A DNA stretch of 64,000 nt, from contig OW386285.2 of assembly GCA_936432065.2 (NCBI GenBank), positions 39,425,920-39,489,919 of the forward strand, in the 5' to 3' direction. The stretch is from Rutpela maculata. Lineage: Eukaryota > Arthropoda > Insecta > Coleoptera > Cerambycidae. Shown one piece after another: positions 1 through 10,064 of this stretch. The translations under genes were made by a program, and so were the position numbers. Position 1 is the stretch's first letter. Each line of letters opens with the position of its first letter. Under the pieces are notes generated by a model. The model did no database searches and had not been told where the DNA came from. It worked only from the letters and a program-made list of their open reading frames with translations.

Positions 1-2
1 AT

Positions 3-300
3 CACTTTTTCACTGATGACACTATAATCCACATTGATGAGCATGATCCTAGAGAGTTAGTAGATAAAATAAACCACGATTTAGAACTGGTCTCCAAATG
101 GCTGGAAACAAAAAAATTAAAATTAAATATTACAAAAACAAAGTAAGTAAGTAATAAGCAAAGTTCCAGATTATTCAAACATATAAATTTACCAATCAAG
201 ATTCAAGAGGTAAACTTGTCATTGGTCCCAAAAATCAAATACCTAGAGTTATTGTTAATTGCAACTTGAATTTTAAAAACCATGTGGATTATATACGTAA
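3..300 (+). pseudogene. non-LTR retrotransposon RT fragment (palm to thumb), cut by window edge
   Basis: The third frame reads FFTDDTIIHIDEHDPRELVD, then a stretch ending KWLETKKLKLNITKTK before a stop at 144. This is the motif C region (a YADD-type box, here TDDT) and following helix of a Jockey/CR1-like reverse transcriptase. After a gap the thumb motif appears as VPKIKYLELLL, and in another frame NLNFKNHVDYIRKKI, so at least one stop and one frameshift separate them. The expected YLGV has become YLEL. The 5' part lies outside the window. The enzyme would copy element RNA at the target nick; this copy is dead. Confidence 0.75.
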
Positions 301-352
301 AAAAATCGGCAGCTACTGGAAGCGGCTGGAACCTCCCCACACGGTGGATCCT
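296..352 (+). repeat. 55-bp module shared with 58285-58340 (family D)
   Basis: The stretch containing GCGGCTGGAACCTCCCCAC recurs almost identically near 58300, where it begins a family D repeat. Here it is joined directly to RT sequence, either as a junction of two repeats or because family D itself carries a piece of this RT 3' region. Confidence 0.5.
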
Positions 353-900
353 TATCAGCTGTATTTGGATATTACATTGGAAATCAGAGCACTGAGCAAA
401 CAGATAAATTACACATGACCTTGGAGCCATTTATTTCATCAACAAATATCGAACGAACTGAAGCGGACTACAAGAAATCTGTTAAAACATAACCTCTCAT
501 GTTTGTTTATGTTACATGTTGATCAATTGCCGGATATTATAAGGGTATTAACAGATAACGTTTCGAAGATTTTGTAAAATATTGGATAATGAAAAAAAAA
601 TAATAACACAGAATTTAGCCCAAATGACGCTCTAACCAACAAGTCAATAACATTATGGACTGTTCAAGCAGACTACGCATGCGTCAAATTAAAATCTTCC
701 TGCTCGATCAAAAAGGTCGAGCAAGTCGAGCTTCGTCCGAGGCCTTTATTTTGTAATATTCGAACGTTTAAGATTTAGCTCAGTTAACTCGATTTACAAT
801 GAACGATTGTGACGTGTCCCATCAATCAGACGTAATATCCGAACACGGCTATAAACAATTATTACCATAAAAAAAAAACAACTAAAATAAGTTTTGACAT
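353..900. other. AT-rich stretch, no feature recognised
   Basis: No open frame with protein-like composition and no clear repeat. A small inverted motif around CTCGATCAAAAAGGTCGAG sits near 701-720. Confidence 0.4.
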
Positions 901-2109
901 TGTCAAAAATATTTGGGTTGGTAACCTTTACGACTGTTGATTTTTAGGTTATGAAATATATTTAGGGACATAACATGTTTAAGTTTTTCAAGTTTATTCA
1001 CATTTTTAATGTTTGACTACGCATTTTCAGCTTGGAGCCACAGTGACTCCAAGCAGATAGTTAAAAAACTCATGCAAATAATTTTTCTATATAGACCATC
1101 TTAGGATGACGTCACGATAAGTCGACCATATTGCCTGAGGGATAACCAAACTTTTTATTCCAATATAAACAAAGAAGTAATCTCAGTTTTAAATGTGAAA
1201 TAAAAATAAAACACCATCTTTTTTTGCGACAAGGTGCGATTGTGAGATAAGGTTTATTTTGAATGTAAAAGAGATTAGAAGAAAGGTAAAGAAATCACTT
1301 TCTGGCAGAGTCTATTGAATACTACATACGGATAATATAACAAGCTTATCACTGAAATCTAGCACTTAGTTATTTAAATGTAAACTTGCCTTGCCCATAA
1401 CAATGAATACATTTGAGTTTATCTTTCTTGCACAAACTTCTTGCACAAATCCGGCCTCATAATATTTATATGCTTGTAAAGATTTGTATGCCATTAACTG
1501 CTGATCTGCGAAGAAGCTGTGAGTCGACACTAAGTAATTTACCATATTAATTACGGACACACAAGGTAAAATAGACAAATCTGCAGAAAGGTCTCCAGTC
1601 TCCACTCCAAGGGTGTATGGGTCAATATTGTCTATTATTTTGATTTTCTCATCATAGCGACACTTTACATCACCCATAAGGGTTGGATAATATTCACTAT
1701 ATGACATTATTACGAAAACACACACAGTTTCTCAAGAAAATCAGAAAAAAATATATAAAACCACGCAAACTGCGTTTTGTTGTCCCTCAAGCAAAATGTC
1801 AAAATTGTCAAAAAACCATGTGACCTAAAAATGGTTGATTAATAAAAAAATATATTGCTAATTACAGGTTAGATTTCTAATCCACAAGAAGAGTCCTATT
1901 TTATTAGGACAAAGTATTTAGGACTTCATAAACATTACACTGTACTAGATTTTAGTTGAAAGTACGGGAACCAGGCAGAAATTTTAATAATAGCTACGTA
2001 ATATTCTTAAATCTTAAGAAATATATATTTTTGAGGTTAGCTGTGACGTCACGTACCATAAGCTATAAATCAACATTCACAAAGGTTACCAACCCAAATA
2101 TTTTTGACA
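901..2109 (-). mobile_element. TIR DNA element carrying a SWIM/YqaJ-like ORF
   Basis: About 43 bp at 901-943 (TGTCAAAAATATTTGGGTTG at the tip) are repeated in inverted orientation at 2067-2109 with a few mismatches, defining a 1.2-kb unit. Inside are a hairpin, CTTGGAGCCA...TGACTCCAAG (1031-1056), a second palindrome near 1866-1882 (AGGTTAGATTTCTAATCC) and one ORF on the minus strand. A shorter relative in inverted orientation at 4065-4400 has the flanking parts joined without the ORF-bearing segment. The superfamily is not determined: no transposase is seen and target-site duplications are unclear. Confidence 0.6.
1366..1725 (-). CDS. fragment resembling N-terminal region of SWIM zinc-finger/YqaJ-type proteins
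   Basis: A 119-codon frame whose composition is clearly protein-like. The segment with MVNYLV, then AYKSLQAYKYY, GFVQEV and a terminal VFIVMGKA resembles, from memory, a large family of animal proteins in which the motif order NYLV..., aYKSLeAYn, sGWV, vtgkVxHSQ precedes a SWIM zinc finger and a YqaJ-like nuclease domain. Only this pre-SWIM part is present. The frame loses similarity at the point where GKV-HSQ is expected, and the DNA there reads AAG|GCAAGT, a good GC-type splice donor, so it could be a first exon. The start is uncertain: ATG at 1723-1725 or the later ATG in the MSYSEYY context. Function here is unknown; a mobile-element origin is inferred from the surrounding TIRs. Confidence 0.55.
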   Translation of the reverse strand: MCVFVIMSYSEYYPTLMGDVKCRYDEKIKIIDNIDPYTLGVETGDLSADLSILPCVSVINMVNYLVSTHSFFADQQLMAYKSLQAYKYYEAGFVQEVCARKINSNVFIVMGKASLHLNN

Positions 2110-2186
2110 GATGGCAAAATACGTTTTCCCCTAACAATAATACCAATTTTTTGGATGCTGTCATATGTGCACATATAACGAATTAT

Positions 2187-2570
2187 TTTTAATTTTTTTA
2201 ACGGAAACCAAATCGAAAGGGTGCAAGTGTGATATATCGTTGAAATTGGAATTTATACTGCTTTTTAATGGTTCAATTACAAATTCTAAGTAATCATAAA
2301 ATAAACAACTTGTGCCAAAATGGCACTAAACGTAATCCGATCTCAACCAAAACCTTTTCAGATCTTCTGGACCACTAAAGAAATCCTCATGTAAAAGTTT
2401 CATCCAAATCTGTTTAGTAGCTTCGTAGCTATCGTGCTAATACACAGGCATTAGTCACAAACCACTTTTTTGGGTTTCCGGGACCTCGAAATCGTAAAGA
2501 TTTGATGTTATCTCAATTTTCGATTTTGGATTAATTGTAGTAACCTCCCACAATTATTGTGGGGAGGTTA
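2187..2570 (+). repeat. family B hairpin-ended repeat, copy 1
   Basis: Begins in a T-rich stretch ending with ACGGAAACCAAATCG. It contains GCACTAAACGTAATCCGATC and GTAAAGATTTGATGTTATCT and ends in a near-perfect hairpin, AACCTCCCACAA...TTGTGGGGAGGTT. Copies 2 and 3 lie at about 4685-5116 and 59424-59836 in the same orientation. Copy 1 has lost most of the AC-rich simple sequence. No coding capacity. Confidence 0.75.
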
Positions 2571-2719
2571 ATAAACACAACACTATAAAAATTAAGTTCG
2601 TAGGCAAGAGCACTTAATAATTTTGATTATTGATACGGGAAACAACTAAACGAAAACATCCGTTCGTTGGTAATGGGTGGTAGGGATGGCAAAAGATGGC
2701 CTTTTGGAAAAACCATATA

Positions 2720-3265
2720 ACTCTTGGTGGGCAGCTTCCCTGCCAGATGTGGCCGGAGTAGTGTTCATGGTGGATCGTTTAAGTTTGAGTTGATATATTT
2801 TGTTTTATCTTCTGGCCTCGGCCGATTTTTCACTAAATCGGTCGGGGAAGTAAGCTGTCAAATTTTTGGTTTCAATGTTTTTCTGGGGGAATTTGGTTTT
2901 TGACAGTTTTCGAAAAAATATTTTAGGTTGGTACCAATGTCTTAAATTATTTTTAAGTTATGTAGCACTATTTTTAGGTTATGTTGTCGGAAGAATTTCC
3001 GGCGGGATGGCGGAAGTAGCGGAAATAGTTTTTAAAATATAATGTCACTTTTAAAGTTTTATTGGAAAACTCACCGAAAACGTTCCGGTGAGATTGCTTA
3101 TACTTGTAGGGCTTGTGAGCGGTTCACGAAGGCTTCTCACACCTTCCGTGGGCTTTATGAACGTCGAAAAAACTTGTAATGTCTCGATGCACTTGACACT
3201 CAAATTTACTAAGCATACAGTCTGCACGCTTTAACACACTAGTCTATTGAACGTTAGGTTAGACC
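2720..3265 (+). repeat. family D repeat, copy 1
   Basis: Shares with 58285-58795 the order: CTCCCC-like start, TTTTGACAGTTTT, ATTTTAGGTTGGTA, TTTTTAGGTTATGTT, AATGTCACTTTTAA and the common end CTGCACGCTTTAACACACTA. The TTGACA...TTAGGTTGGTA part is also similar to the TIR of the 901-2109 element. Non-coding. Confidence 0.6.
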
Positions 3266-3599
3266 ACAGAGTACAATAACTATACAGAGGCGAAGGCTAG
3301 CCTTCCCGCCAAACCCAAATTTGTATACTCATCGCCATTTCTTAATTGTTTAACAATCAACCTCACTTTTATCTTGACACTGTTGATGTTAATCGTGTTA
3401 AGTTTGGATTTGTGAATTTTTTTTTCCACTCATTTTGGAATATTGAAAACATTAACCGAGAATTAAAATTCTCATAAATAAAACCTAGTGTACAACTCAA
3501 TTGAAAATAGGCGCTAATTATAAGCAATTCAAATCGTAATATTTTTCAATCCAACTCGAAATACACTGTCTTTTCAGTGTATCCTTAAATGGGGATCTG

Positions 3600-3765
3600 C
3601 ACATGACGTCATAGCTAACCTCAAAAATATATATTTCTTAAAATTTAAAAGTACTACGTAGCTATTATTAAAATTTCTGCCTGGTTCCCATACTTTCGAC
3701 CAAAATCTAGTTTGTCACAATAAAATCAAACGCATTTTGCAGGTTAGAAATCTAACCTATTAAAA
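3600..3765 (-). repeat. partial copy of the 901-2109 element arm
   Basis: TAACCTCAAAAATATATATT through TTCTGCCTGGTTCCCATAC to the palindrome AGGTTAGAAATCTAACCT is the reverse complement of about 1866-2050. The rest of the element is absent. Confidence 0.65.
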
Positions 3766-4064
3766 GAAATAAACAACATATCTCTCAGTGTAGACCAGGG
3801 TGTATTAAATCGGTGATGCGACGACAACCCTCACAGTGGCTTAATAAGTGCTTACTTCGTACATATTGTAAAAGATGGCTCAACTAAGTTCTCTCATTAC
3901 TTACGCATAGATAGATAATTTTATAGGTTCTGTGCATACGTACATACAGTGTTGCATACATTCCCGGCTTCTTGTTTTTGACAAGAGTCCAGTGACATCT
4001 GACATTAAGTAGCTAAATTAAAACATTGAAAGAATATATGTAACACTACATGCAGTATTGTACG

Positions 4065-4440
4065 TGTCGTCACAATTAACCTCAAAAATATATATTTCTT
4101 AAGATTTACAGGTATTACGTAACTATTATTAAAATTTCTGCCTGGTTCCTGTACTTTCAACCAAAGTCAAGTTCAACGTAATATGTATGAAGTTTTAAAT
4201 AGTTTGTCACAATAAAATAAGACGCTTTTGCAGGTTAGGAATCTAACCTATAATTAGCAGTCTATTTTTATTAATCAACAATATTGAAAAATTATTTGCG
4301 TGAATTTTTAAATATTTGCTTGGAGCCAGTATGGCTCCAAGCTAAAAATGCCTATACAAACATTAAATATGAGAATAAACGAAAACACCTTAAAATTTGA
4401 GGTTATGTTAGTTATACGATGCACATGCCCGGGTAATTGT
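4065..4440 (-). mobile_element. deletion derivative (or empty form) of the 901-2109 element
   Basis: Read against the reverse complement of 901-2109, this copy matches from TAACCTCAAAAATATATATT through the AGGTTAGGAATCTAACCT palindrome and ATTAATCAACA. It then jumps directly to GAAAAATTATTTGCGTGA and the hairpin CTTGGAGCCAGTATGGCTCCAAG. The roughly 750 bp between these points in the other copy, including its ORF, are missing. The distal part, CCTTAAAATTTGAGGTTATG, recurs around 56445-56470. Confidence 0.65.
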
Positions 4441-4684
4441 AGGACCGTATTGCTCGCGCCATCTATTAAAGTAAATAGAAACCATGCACTTACGAAGCCA
4501 TTATTATAATAGGAAAGTGCCGGACCACCTATTTAATACACCGTGGTGTAGACGCAAATGGTACGCAAGGTCACAGAAAACGAGCCATCAAAACTGAAAG
4601 GAACCGCCAAAGACTTCGCCTCTGTGCAGTTACTGTATTCTGTGGTTCCACTATAAAATATATTTTACACAAGAAGCGTGTTAT

Positions 4685-4948
4685 TTGGTTTTTAATTTTT
4701 TTCACGGAAACCAAAGCTAAAGAGTGCAAGTGTTATATATCGTTGAAATCGGAATTTTTACTGCTTTTCAATGGTTCGATTATAAATTGTAAGTAATCAT
4801 AAAATAAACAACTTGTTGGGCCAAAACAGCAACAAACGTAATCCGATCTCAACCAAAACCTTTTCAGATCTTCTGGAGCACTAAAGAAACCCTCATGCAA
4901 AGTTTCATCCAAATCCGTTTAGTGGCTTCGCCGCTATCGTGCTAACAG

Positions 4949-4984
<36 letters not shown>

Positions 4985-5116
4985 ACACACAGACATTTTT
5001 CAAAAACAACTTTTTTGGGTTCCTGGGACCTCAAAACGTAAAGATTTGATGTTATCTCAATTTTCGATTTTGGACTAATTGTAGTAACCTCCCACAATTT
5101 TATTGTGGGGAGGTTA
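4685..5116 (+). repeat. family B hairpin-ended repeat, copy 2 (with AC microsatellite)
   Basis: The longest family B copy. It has the T-rich start, then TTCATCCAAATCCGTTTAGT, an (AC)n run at about 4949-4992, GTAAAGATTTGATGTTATCT and the terminal hairpin AACCTCCCACAATTTTATTGTGGGGAGGTT (5087-5116, arms within 20 bases each). Valine/cysteine-rich ORFs over the AC run are artefacts. Confidence 0.8.
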
Positions 5117-5220
5117 AAAATGTAAAAAGAAATCGTTGTTCTGAAACGCATAAGTTGGTACCTAACTATAAATACAAGGAGAACGGTCTATTACTTCATA
5201 ATATTACCCCATTTTAATTT

Positions 5221-5765
5221 CACAGGTCTACAAATCTTTGTGTGCTGAATCCGAATTTTCAATTAAAAAAAAATTCTACCTCGTGATGTCGAGTCAATCC
5301 TGGTTTTTATTTTCAAAAAACCGTATTTTGACGATAAAAACCGGGATTTACTCGAAATCTACGCGGTACAATTTTTTTTAAATTAAAAATTCGGATTCAG
5401 CACACAAAAATATATAAGGAATGATAGGTTTAGTCCTTGGATTTTTTTTTGTAGACCTGTGCACAAAGTGCACACCTGTGTACAGATCTACAAAAAAATT
5501 TTTGTTCCAAGGACTAAACCTATCATTCCTTATATATTTTTGTATGCTGAATCCGAATTTTCATTTTACAATTTTTTTTACCTCGTAGATTTCGAGTAAA
5601 TCCCGGTTTTTATCGTCAAAATACGGTTTTTTGACAATTTTTGACGTTTACTCGAAATCTACGTGGTAGAAAAATTTTTTAATTGAAAATTCGGATTCAG
5701 CACACAAAAATACATAAGGAATGATGTGTTTAGTCCTTGGAGCAGATTTTTTTTTTAGACCTGTG
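5221..5765. mobile_element. hairpin-of-hairpins foldback MITE
   Basis: Outer ends are CACAGGTCTA (5221) and TAGACCTGTG (5765). Two halves meet at about 5455-5490. Each half is itself a hairpin whose stem includes TGCTGAATCCGAATTTTC and its complement GAATTCGGATTCAGCA-type sequence. The inner arms AAGGAATGATAGGTTTAGTC and GACTAAACCTATCATTCCTT also pair across the middle, so three stems are possible. No ORF and no target-site duplication recognised. Confidence 0.75.
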
Positions 5766-5784
5766 TATGGCTAATCAGATCGAT

Positions 5785-6153
5785 CCAGAACGATTGCAAA
5801 TGTTGCCATATAGAGCAATGAAAGTTATACTCAAATGTAGTATCTACTAGAATAAATGATATGCTAAAATGATTGAAATTAATGAATATAGCATATTTTC
5901 TTAAGTATAACGTTTTAGTTTTCATAGATAAAATTAACAAAGCCATAGTTCCAGATTATTTAAAAAATACATTAACTAAATTACGAGATGTGCATAATTA
6001 CAATACCCGAGGAATTGATAATTTTGTAATTAAACAAGATGATAATGCATCAATTTTTTTACAAAGGAGTGGTTGAGTACAACCGATTGGGTACTGATTT
6101 ACGTGGAACTAATTTACATACTATTAAGAGGCTATTACAAGATGTCCTGTTAT
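5785..6153 (+). pseudogene. non-LTR retrotransposon RT C-terminal fragment
   Basis: Reads in order RAMKVILKCSIY, then after a frameshift TRINDML, then VFIDKINKAIVPDYLKN, LRDVHNYNTRGIDNF, and in another frame VVEYNRLGTDLRG with HTIKRLL to a stop at about 6153. This is the C-terminal region after the RT thumb seen in Jockey/CR1-like elements (pattern RAMR-ILKC-R, FIxKI-NGLxPxYL, xYNTR, YNxL). At least two frameshifts. It starts about 20 bp after the end of the 5221-5765 foldback, so the 5' portion was lost or lies elsewhere. Confidence 0.75.
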
Positions 6154-6264
6154 GAATTATATACAATAATATACATATTTTTTCCTGTCTGAATTATGTT
6201 TTTTAGTTAGTTTTAGTTAGTTTTAGTTTTGTTCTTACATGTGTATTACACATACACTATATCT
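6154..6264 (+). other. probable 3' UTR of the RT fragment
   Basis: T-rich sequence with three tandem TTTTAGTTAG units (about 6199-6225) follows the RT stop. Inferred to be the retroelement 3' tail; no poly(A) addition site was fixed. Confidence 0.35.
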
Positions 6265-6480
6265 CAATATTACGAGCTCTTACTCGCTTGTTTTACCTAT
6301 TTACCCCCCAACACTGCAACGAATAAGACCAAATTATAATCTTGTTCCAGATTTCGCAACATCACATAGGTGTATCAAATTTCAAGTCAACATCATAAAC
6401 CGTTTTGGAGTAATCGTTCACACAAAAAAAGTGACAGATAGACCGATCAACTGACAGACAGACCGGCGCACAGTGGTCAA
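6265..6480 (+). repeat. diverged family A fragment
   Basis: Contains CTTACTCGCTTGTTTTACCT, then TTTACCCCCCAACACTGCAACG and TCAAATTTCAAGTCAACATC, ending in a short ACAGACAGACCG run. This matches the middle of family A (for example 15285-15450) with many substitutions. Both ends of the family are missing. Confidence 0.55.
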
Positions 6481-6564
6481 TTTTCAAGTTCTAGGTGGAC
6501 AAAATTCTACAAATTTGCAAATGAACAGAAAATGTTCATTAGAAAAGTGGAAAAATATTGAAAA

Positions 6565-6970
6565 AATTTTAGGCACTAAGGGGGTAGTTTTTAAGAGTGT
6601 TGAAAAGATAAATTTAGTTTTAAAACTCTGAAACTTTGTAGATAAGATAATATTGTGCCCGTGAATACAACAAAAATAGTAAAAAAAAAATTCTAAGGGC
6701 CAAGGGGATAAATTTAATTTAGTTTTAAAATTCTGAAACTTTGTAGATACGATAATATTGTGCCCGTGAATACACCAAAAAGTAAAAAAAATCTAAGGAC
6801 CAAGGGGGTGATTTTCGAAGGGGTTGAAAATTAAATATTAGAAAATTACAAAACTTTTTGAATAAGATTTGCGAATCTACAAAAAAAAAAACAATGTAAA
6901 GTATATGTAGTGAAATAAATGTAGGCTCTTAAGGGATAGTTTTTGAGGGAGTGCAGCGAACAATTTTATG
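6565..6970 (+). repeat. degenerate tandem repeat, period about 100-130 bp
   Basis: Three to four units starting with a CTAAGGGG-type motif (about 6571, 6696, 6796, 6910). Two share GATAATATTGTGCCCGTGAA exactly. Non-coding, rich in A runs. Confidence 0.6.
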
Positions 6971-7221
6971 TTTCTAGGGGAACGAAATTATTTCAATGAC
7001 ACCGGAAGTTGACATCAACTTCCTTATTTTAAATGACATGTCTTATATTTTATGGAGAATTCGAATTCTATTCATTATTTTAAGATAACTTTAAATATCA
7101 TTCCCTATGTAAAAAAATAATAGTTTTTGAGATATTTCGATTTTCATGAAGTCTGATTCGAAAACCAACCCATAGTTGGAAATTAATAACATTCGCTATG
7201 GTAAATTTAGATAACCATTTT

Positions 7222-7490
7222 AAGGGGCGAGCGTAGATACTCCAGTGAAGCAACGTGCAGCGCGGTTAGTACTTGGATGGGAAACACAGCGATCTCGTCC
7301 CACCTTCTAGCGGCTTGTATATCAGTATGTACGCGGAAGCTACGTAATTTCAAGACGAGGATTACGTAGTGGATATACCCATCCTTCGGAGGGGATGTAA
7401 AGCAGGTGGTCCCTTGTCTATTAAATGTTAGGCAAGTAAAAGATCCCTCCCTACTCTTCTTACGAGAAGAGGTTCGGCAAAATTTCCAGG
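7222..7490 (+). mobile_element. 5S rRNA-derived SINE, copy 1
   Basis: GTGAAGCAACGTGCAGCG followed by CGGTTAGTACTTGGATGGG matches the internal promoter half of insect 5S rRNA (A box to C box; TTAGTACTTxGATGGG is nearly invariant in 5S). The 5S-like head is followed by a body conserved in the second copy at 49012-49327, including CATCCTTCGGAGGGGATGTA and TTAAATGTTAGGCAAGTAAA. Copy 1 lacks about 26 bp just before the box A region. As a pol III-derived SINE it would need LINE machinery in trans. No clear poly(A) tail or target-site duplication. Confidence 0.75.
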
Positions 7491-8232
7491 TTGGGGGTAG
7501 CTCAAGCTACAATGCCTCAAAATATATAGAGTGCCCGGAAAGTGAAGTCCAACTTCGAAAACTTCGACCACCATTAAATAGCTTATTTCAGATGGAACAT
7601 ACTATATTTTATAAGCCTAGTCACTTCCCTCGTTTATTACTTTCAACCTATATGTGCATTCCCTCTAGCTAAAGTGTATGGTTATTAGGCTATTTCAAGT
7701 TATTTAGAAAGATGGTTAAATTAACATCAATATCGATAATACTGTGCCATGAGAATACAGTAATTTACAATAATTTTGTAAAAAAATCACAGTATATTTG
7801 TTAAAGTTTCTTAAAGTTCGTCAGGAATGGTAAAAAGTTCTTTGGTTTGAACATTCAATGTTAAAAAGTGCTATTAATTAATGACAACAAACATATACCA
7901 CAATTAAATTAAGGGCGTTTTTTAAGCAAAAAAAATGTGGAGCAAAAAAAACGTTTAAACAAAAGAATCCCGTATATTTGCAAGAGAAAATATGAACAAG
8001 TCTCTACTCGAAGTAGATAATGCCCATTTGTTAAACTTTTCCAGGTAATCTGCCTCATGGCTTTTTATGAAGAAATATATCTACTTTTAAACCAATATAA
8101 TTGTATTAGTATATTACAGATACAATAGGTTCATGAATTATTAATAAATGATTTTGACAGAAGGCACGTTTATAATGTAGTTCAAGATGTTGTTTGTAGA
8201 GTTGCTGAAAATCTTTATATATTTGCATTTAG
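7491..8232. other. no feature recognised
   Basis: AT-rich. Short ORFs here have no protein-like pattern. Confidence 0.4.
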
Positions 8233-8615
8233 AAAATGAAATATTGTTTACTATTATCATAAATTCTCTATTTCAAATTCGAAAATAATGTTTATTATTT
8301 CTCAACTTTCTCCACTTGTACCTGAAGTTAAAATAGACTTGATGACAATATAATATAGTGTCATCAAGTCTATTTTAACCTCAGGTACAAGTGGAGAAAG
8401 TGGAGAAGTAATAAATATTGTTTTCGAATTTGTAATAGAGAATTTGTTATGATAATAACCTGATGTTAAAATAGACTTGATGACAATATAATATATTGTC
8501 ATCAAGTCTATATTAACTTCAGGTACAAGTGGAGAAAGTGGAGAAGTAATAAATATTATTTTTTAATTTGCAATAGAGAATTTGTTATGATAGTAGCAAA
8601 CAATATTACTTCATT
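8233..8615. mobile_element. foldback MITE with duplicated loop and right arm
   Basis: The left arm (8233-8348) includes CTTTCTCCACTTGTACCTGA and TAGACTTGATGACAATATA. The right arm follows at once with the complement. Then the loop-proximal left arm is repeated (about 8464-8490), followed by a second right arm (8500-8615). So two right arms, GGTACAAGTGGAGAAAGTGG, lie in tandem behind one full left arm. Non-coding. Confidence 0.75.
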
Positions 8616-9446
8616 AGGGAAATTAGGACTATACGAATGAACTACCGATGCGATACAGTATCCATTATTATTATTTTTTTTTATTTAAATAAAATTGCCT
8701 GCGATTTTTTTAATCAATGAAAAGCGAATTTGTTCTTGGTCTAAATTTAGAAGATGCGAACATCATATTGTTAGGAAACTTCCGGTTAAAATATTCACGG
8801 CATTCAGTGAAATCATTAAGGGGGTAAACTATTAATGGATTTTCAAGTTTAATTCAGTAGACGTACTTTAAGGAACTAAATTAAGTGAATCAGTCACGCC
8901 TATCGCGGTATTTGTAGTTAGCTAATGAAAAATTCTATGTTAATTAAAGAATGATGATCTTAAACACCAAAACGGAAAGTTTTCGCTTCAACTTTAAAAG
9001 GAATGCAGCGCTAGGTTACACAAGTCCATAAAACAGTTGACGCCGACAGATTCTACCGCTCTTTGAACGCTACTTTGTCGAAAACTTGAGATTGTCTAAA
9101 TATGTATTTTAATCCATTTTTGAATTGCTTCGTAAAACCTCAAATATATTTTAGTTTCTTCGAAAAAAAGTTTTATTTAAAAAAAAATTACATACAACAT
9201 GCAAAGGGGTATATTTGATAATCATAAAATTGAGAATGAAAACAATTTCAAATTTTTGTTGTGTTTATTTAAAACCTATCACTAGTTGTTAGAATGGTAT
9301 TATGGCGAAATCAATTGAATTCTCTTGATAATTATTGATACTATTTAAGCATAACCTAAGGATCAGATTTAATTTTTTGTTTATTTCACTGGCTCTGGAT
9401 ATCTCCACTGTGTGATGGTGTATTTTATGAGATATACAATGCTAAC
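8616..9446. other. no feature recognised
   Basis: AT-rich sequence without convincing ORF or repeat partner in this window. Confidence 0.35.
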
Positions 9447-9645
9447 CTATACATTAGCCGGGAAAGGAGGATAGTAGTATCAGCATGTTATCAGTGTGTG
9501 CCGCAAGATCTTATCGGTGTTTAAATTTGAAATGGGTGTAATTCAAAATAATTTTTACAAGTGCTTATCAAATCAACGTCGCTCAATGACATGTGTCGCT
9601 TGACACTATTGCTATCTCTATTCTCCTTTCCCTGCTAATGTATAG
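9447..9645. mobile_element. small TIR MITE (about 200 bp)
   Basis: ATACATTAGCCGGGAAAGGAG at the left (9449) is complementary to CTCCTTTCCCTGCTAATGTAT at the right (ending 9643), with two mismatches. The interior has no coding capacity. Superfamily not assigned. Confidence 0.6.
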
Positions 9646-10064
9646 CTCAATATTAACCTAACCTACTATAAAATAATTTGGGCTCAATACTTCTAACTTA
9701 GAAAATCGATAGCCTACAGACCTCACACAAGTGGATCAAAAGGACTGAAATTCGTACAGTTAGTGTTAGCTAGAGGAAAACCTTTTTCTTTTTTCTTTTT
9801 CAAATCGGTCAGTAAATATAATAGTCCATTGATATGTATTAGACCTAAACTCGGCGAATAGAGGAGATTGATTATAATGTTTTGCCCTTTGAGGATTATA
9901 TGCGCCAAAGATCTACTTTTCAGAAACGAAAGAGTGCAAGGGGTAGTTTCAACTCAAAAACCACCCGCTCTGCAGCAGTTTTTTATATTTTTTTGCGAAA
10001 TTGTTGGCCCCTCAGAAAATTTCATACTCATTACTAATATTCTATATAAAATTTACTACAATAG
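9646..10064. other. no feature recognised
   Basis: AT-rich spacer between two TIR elements. Confidence 0.35.

Noticed and set aside
2187..2570. Calling family B a Helitron
   Set aside because: The terminal hairpin is suggestive, but there is no CTRR end, no A-T insertion signature and no Rep/Hel coding sequence.
4942..5151. ORF with Cys/Val repeats
   Set aside because: Translation of (AC)n inside family B copy 2.
6565..6970. CRISPR-like spaced repeats
   Set aside because: Repeats are long, diverged and contiguous, in an animal-type sequence; no Cas genes.
7222..7300. Functional 5S rRNA gene
   Set aside because: Only the promoter-proximal half is conserved and it continues into a non-5S body shared by another copy.
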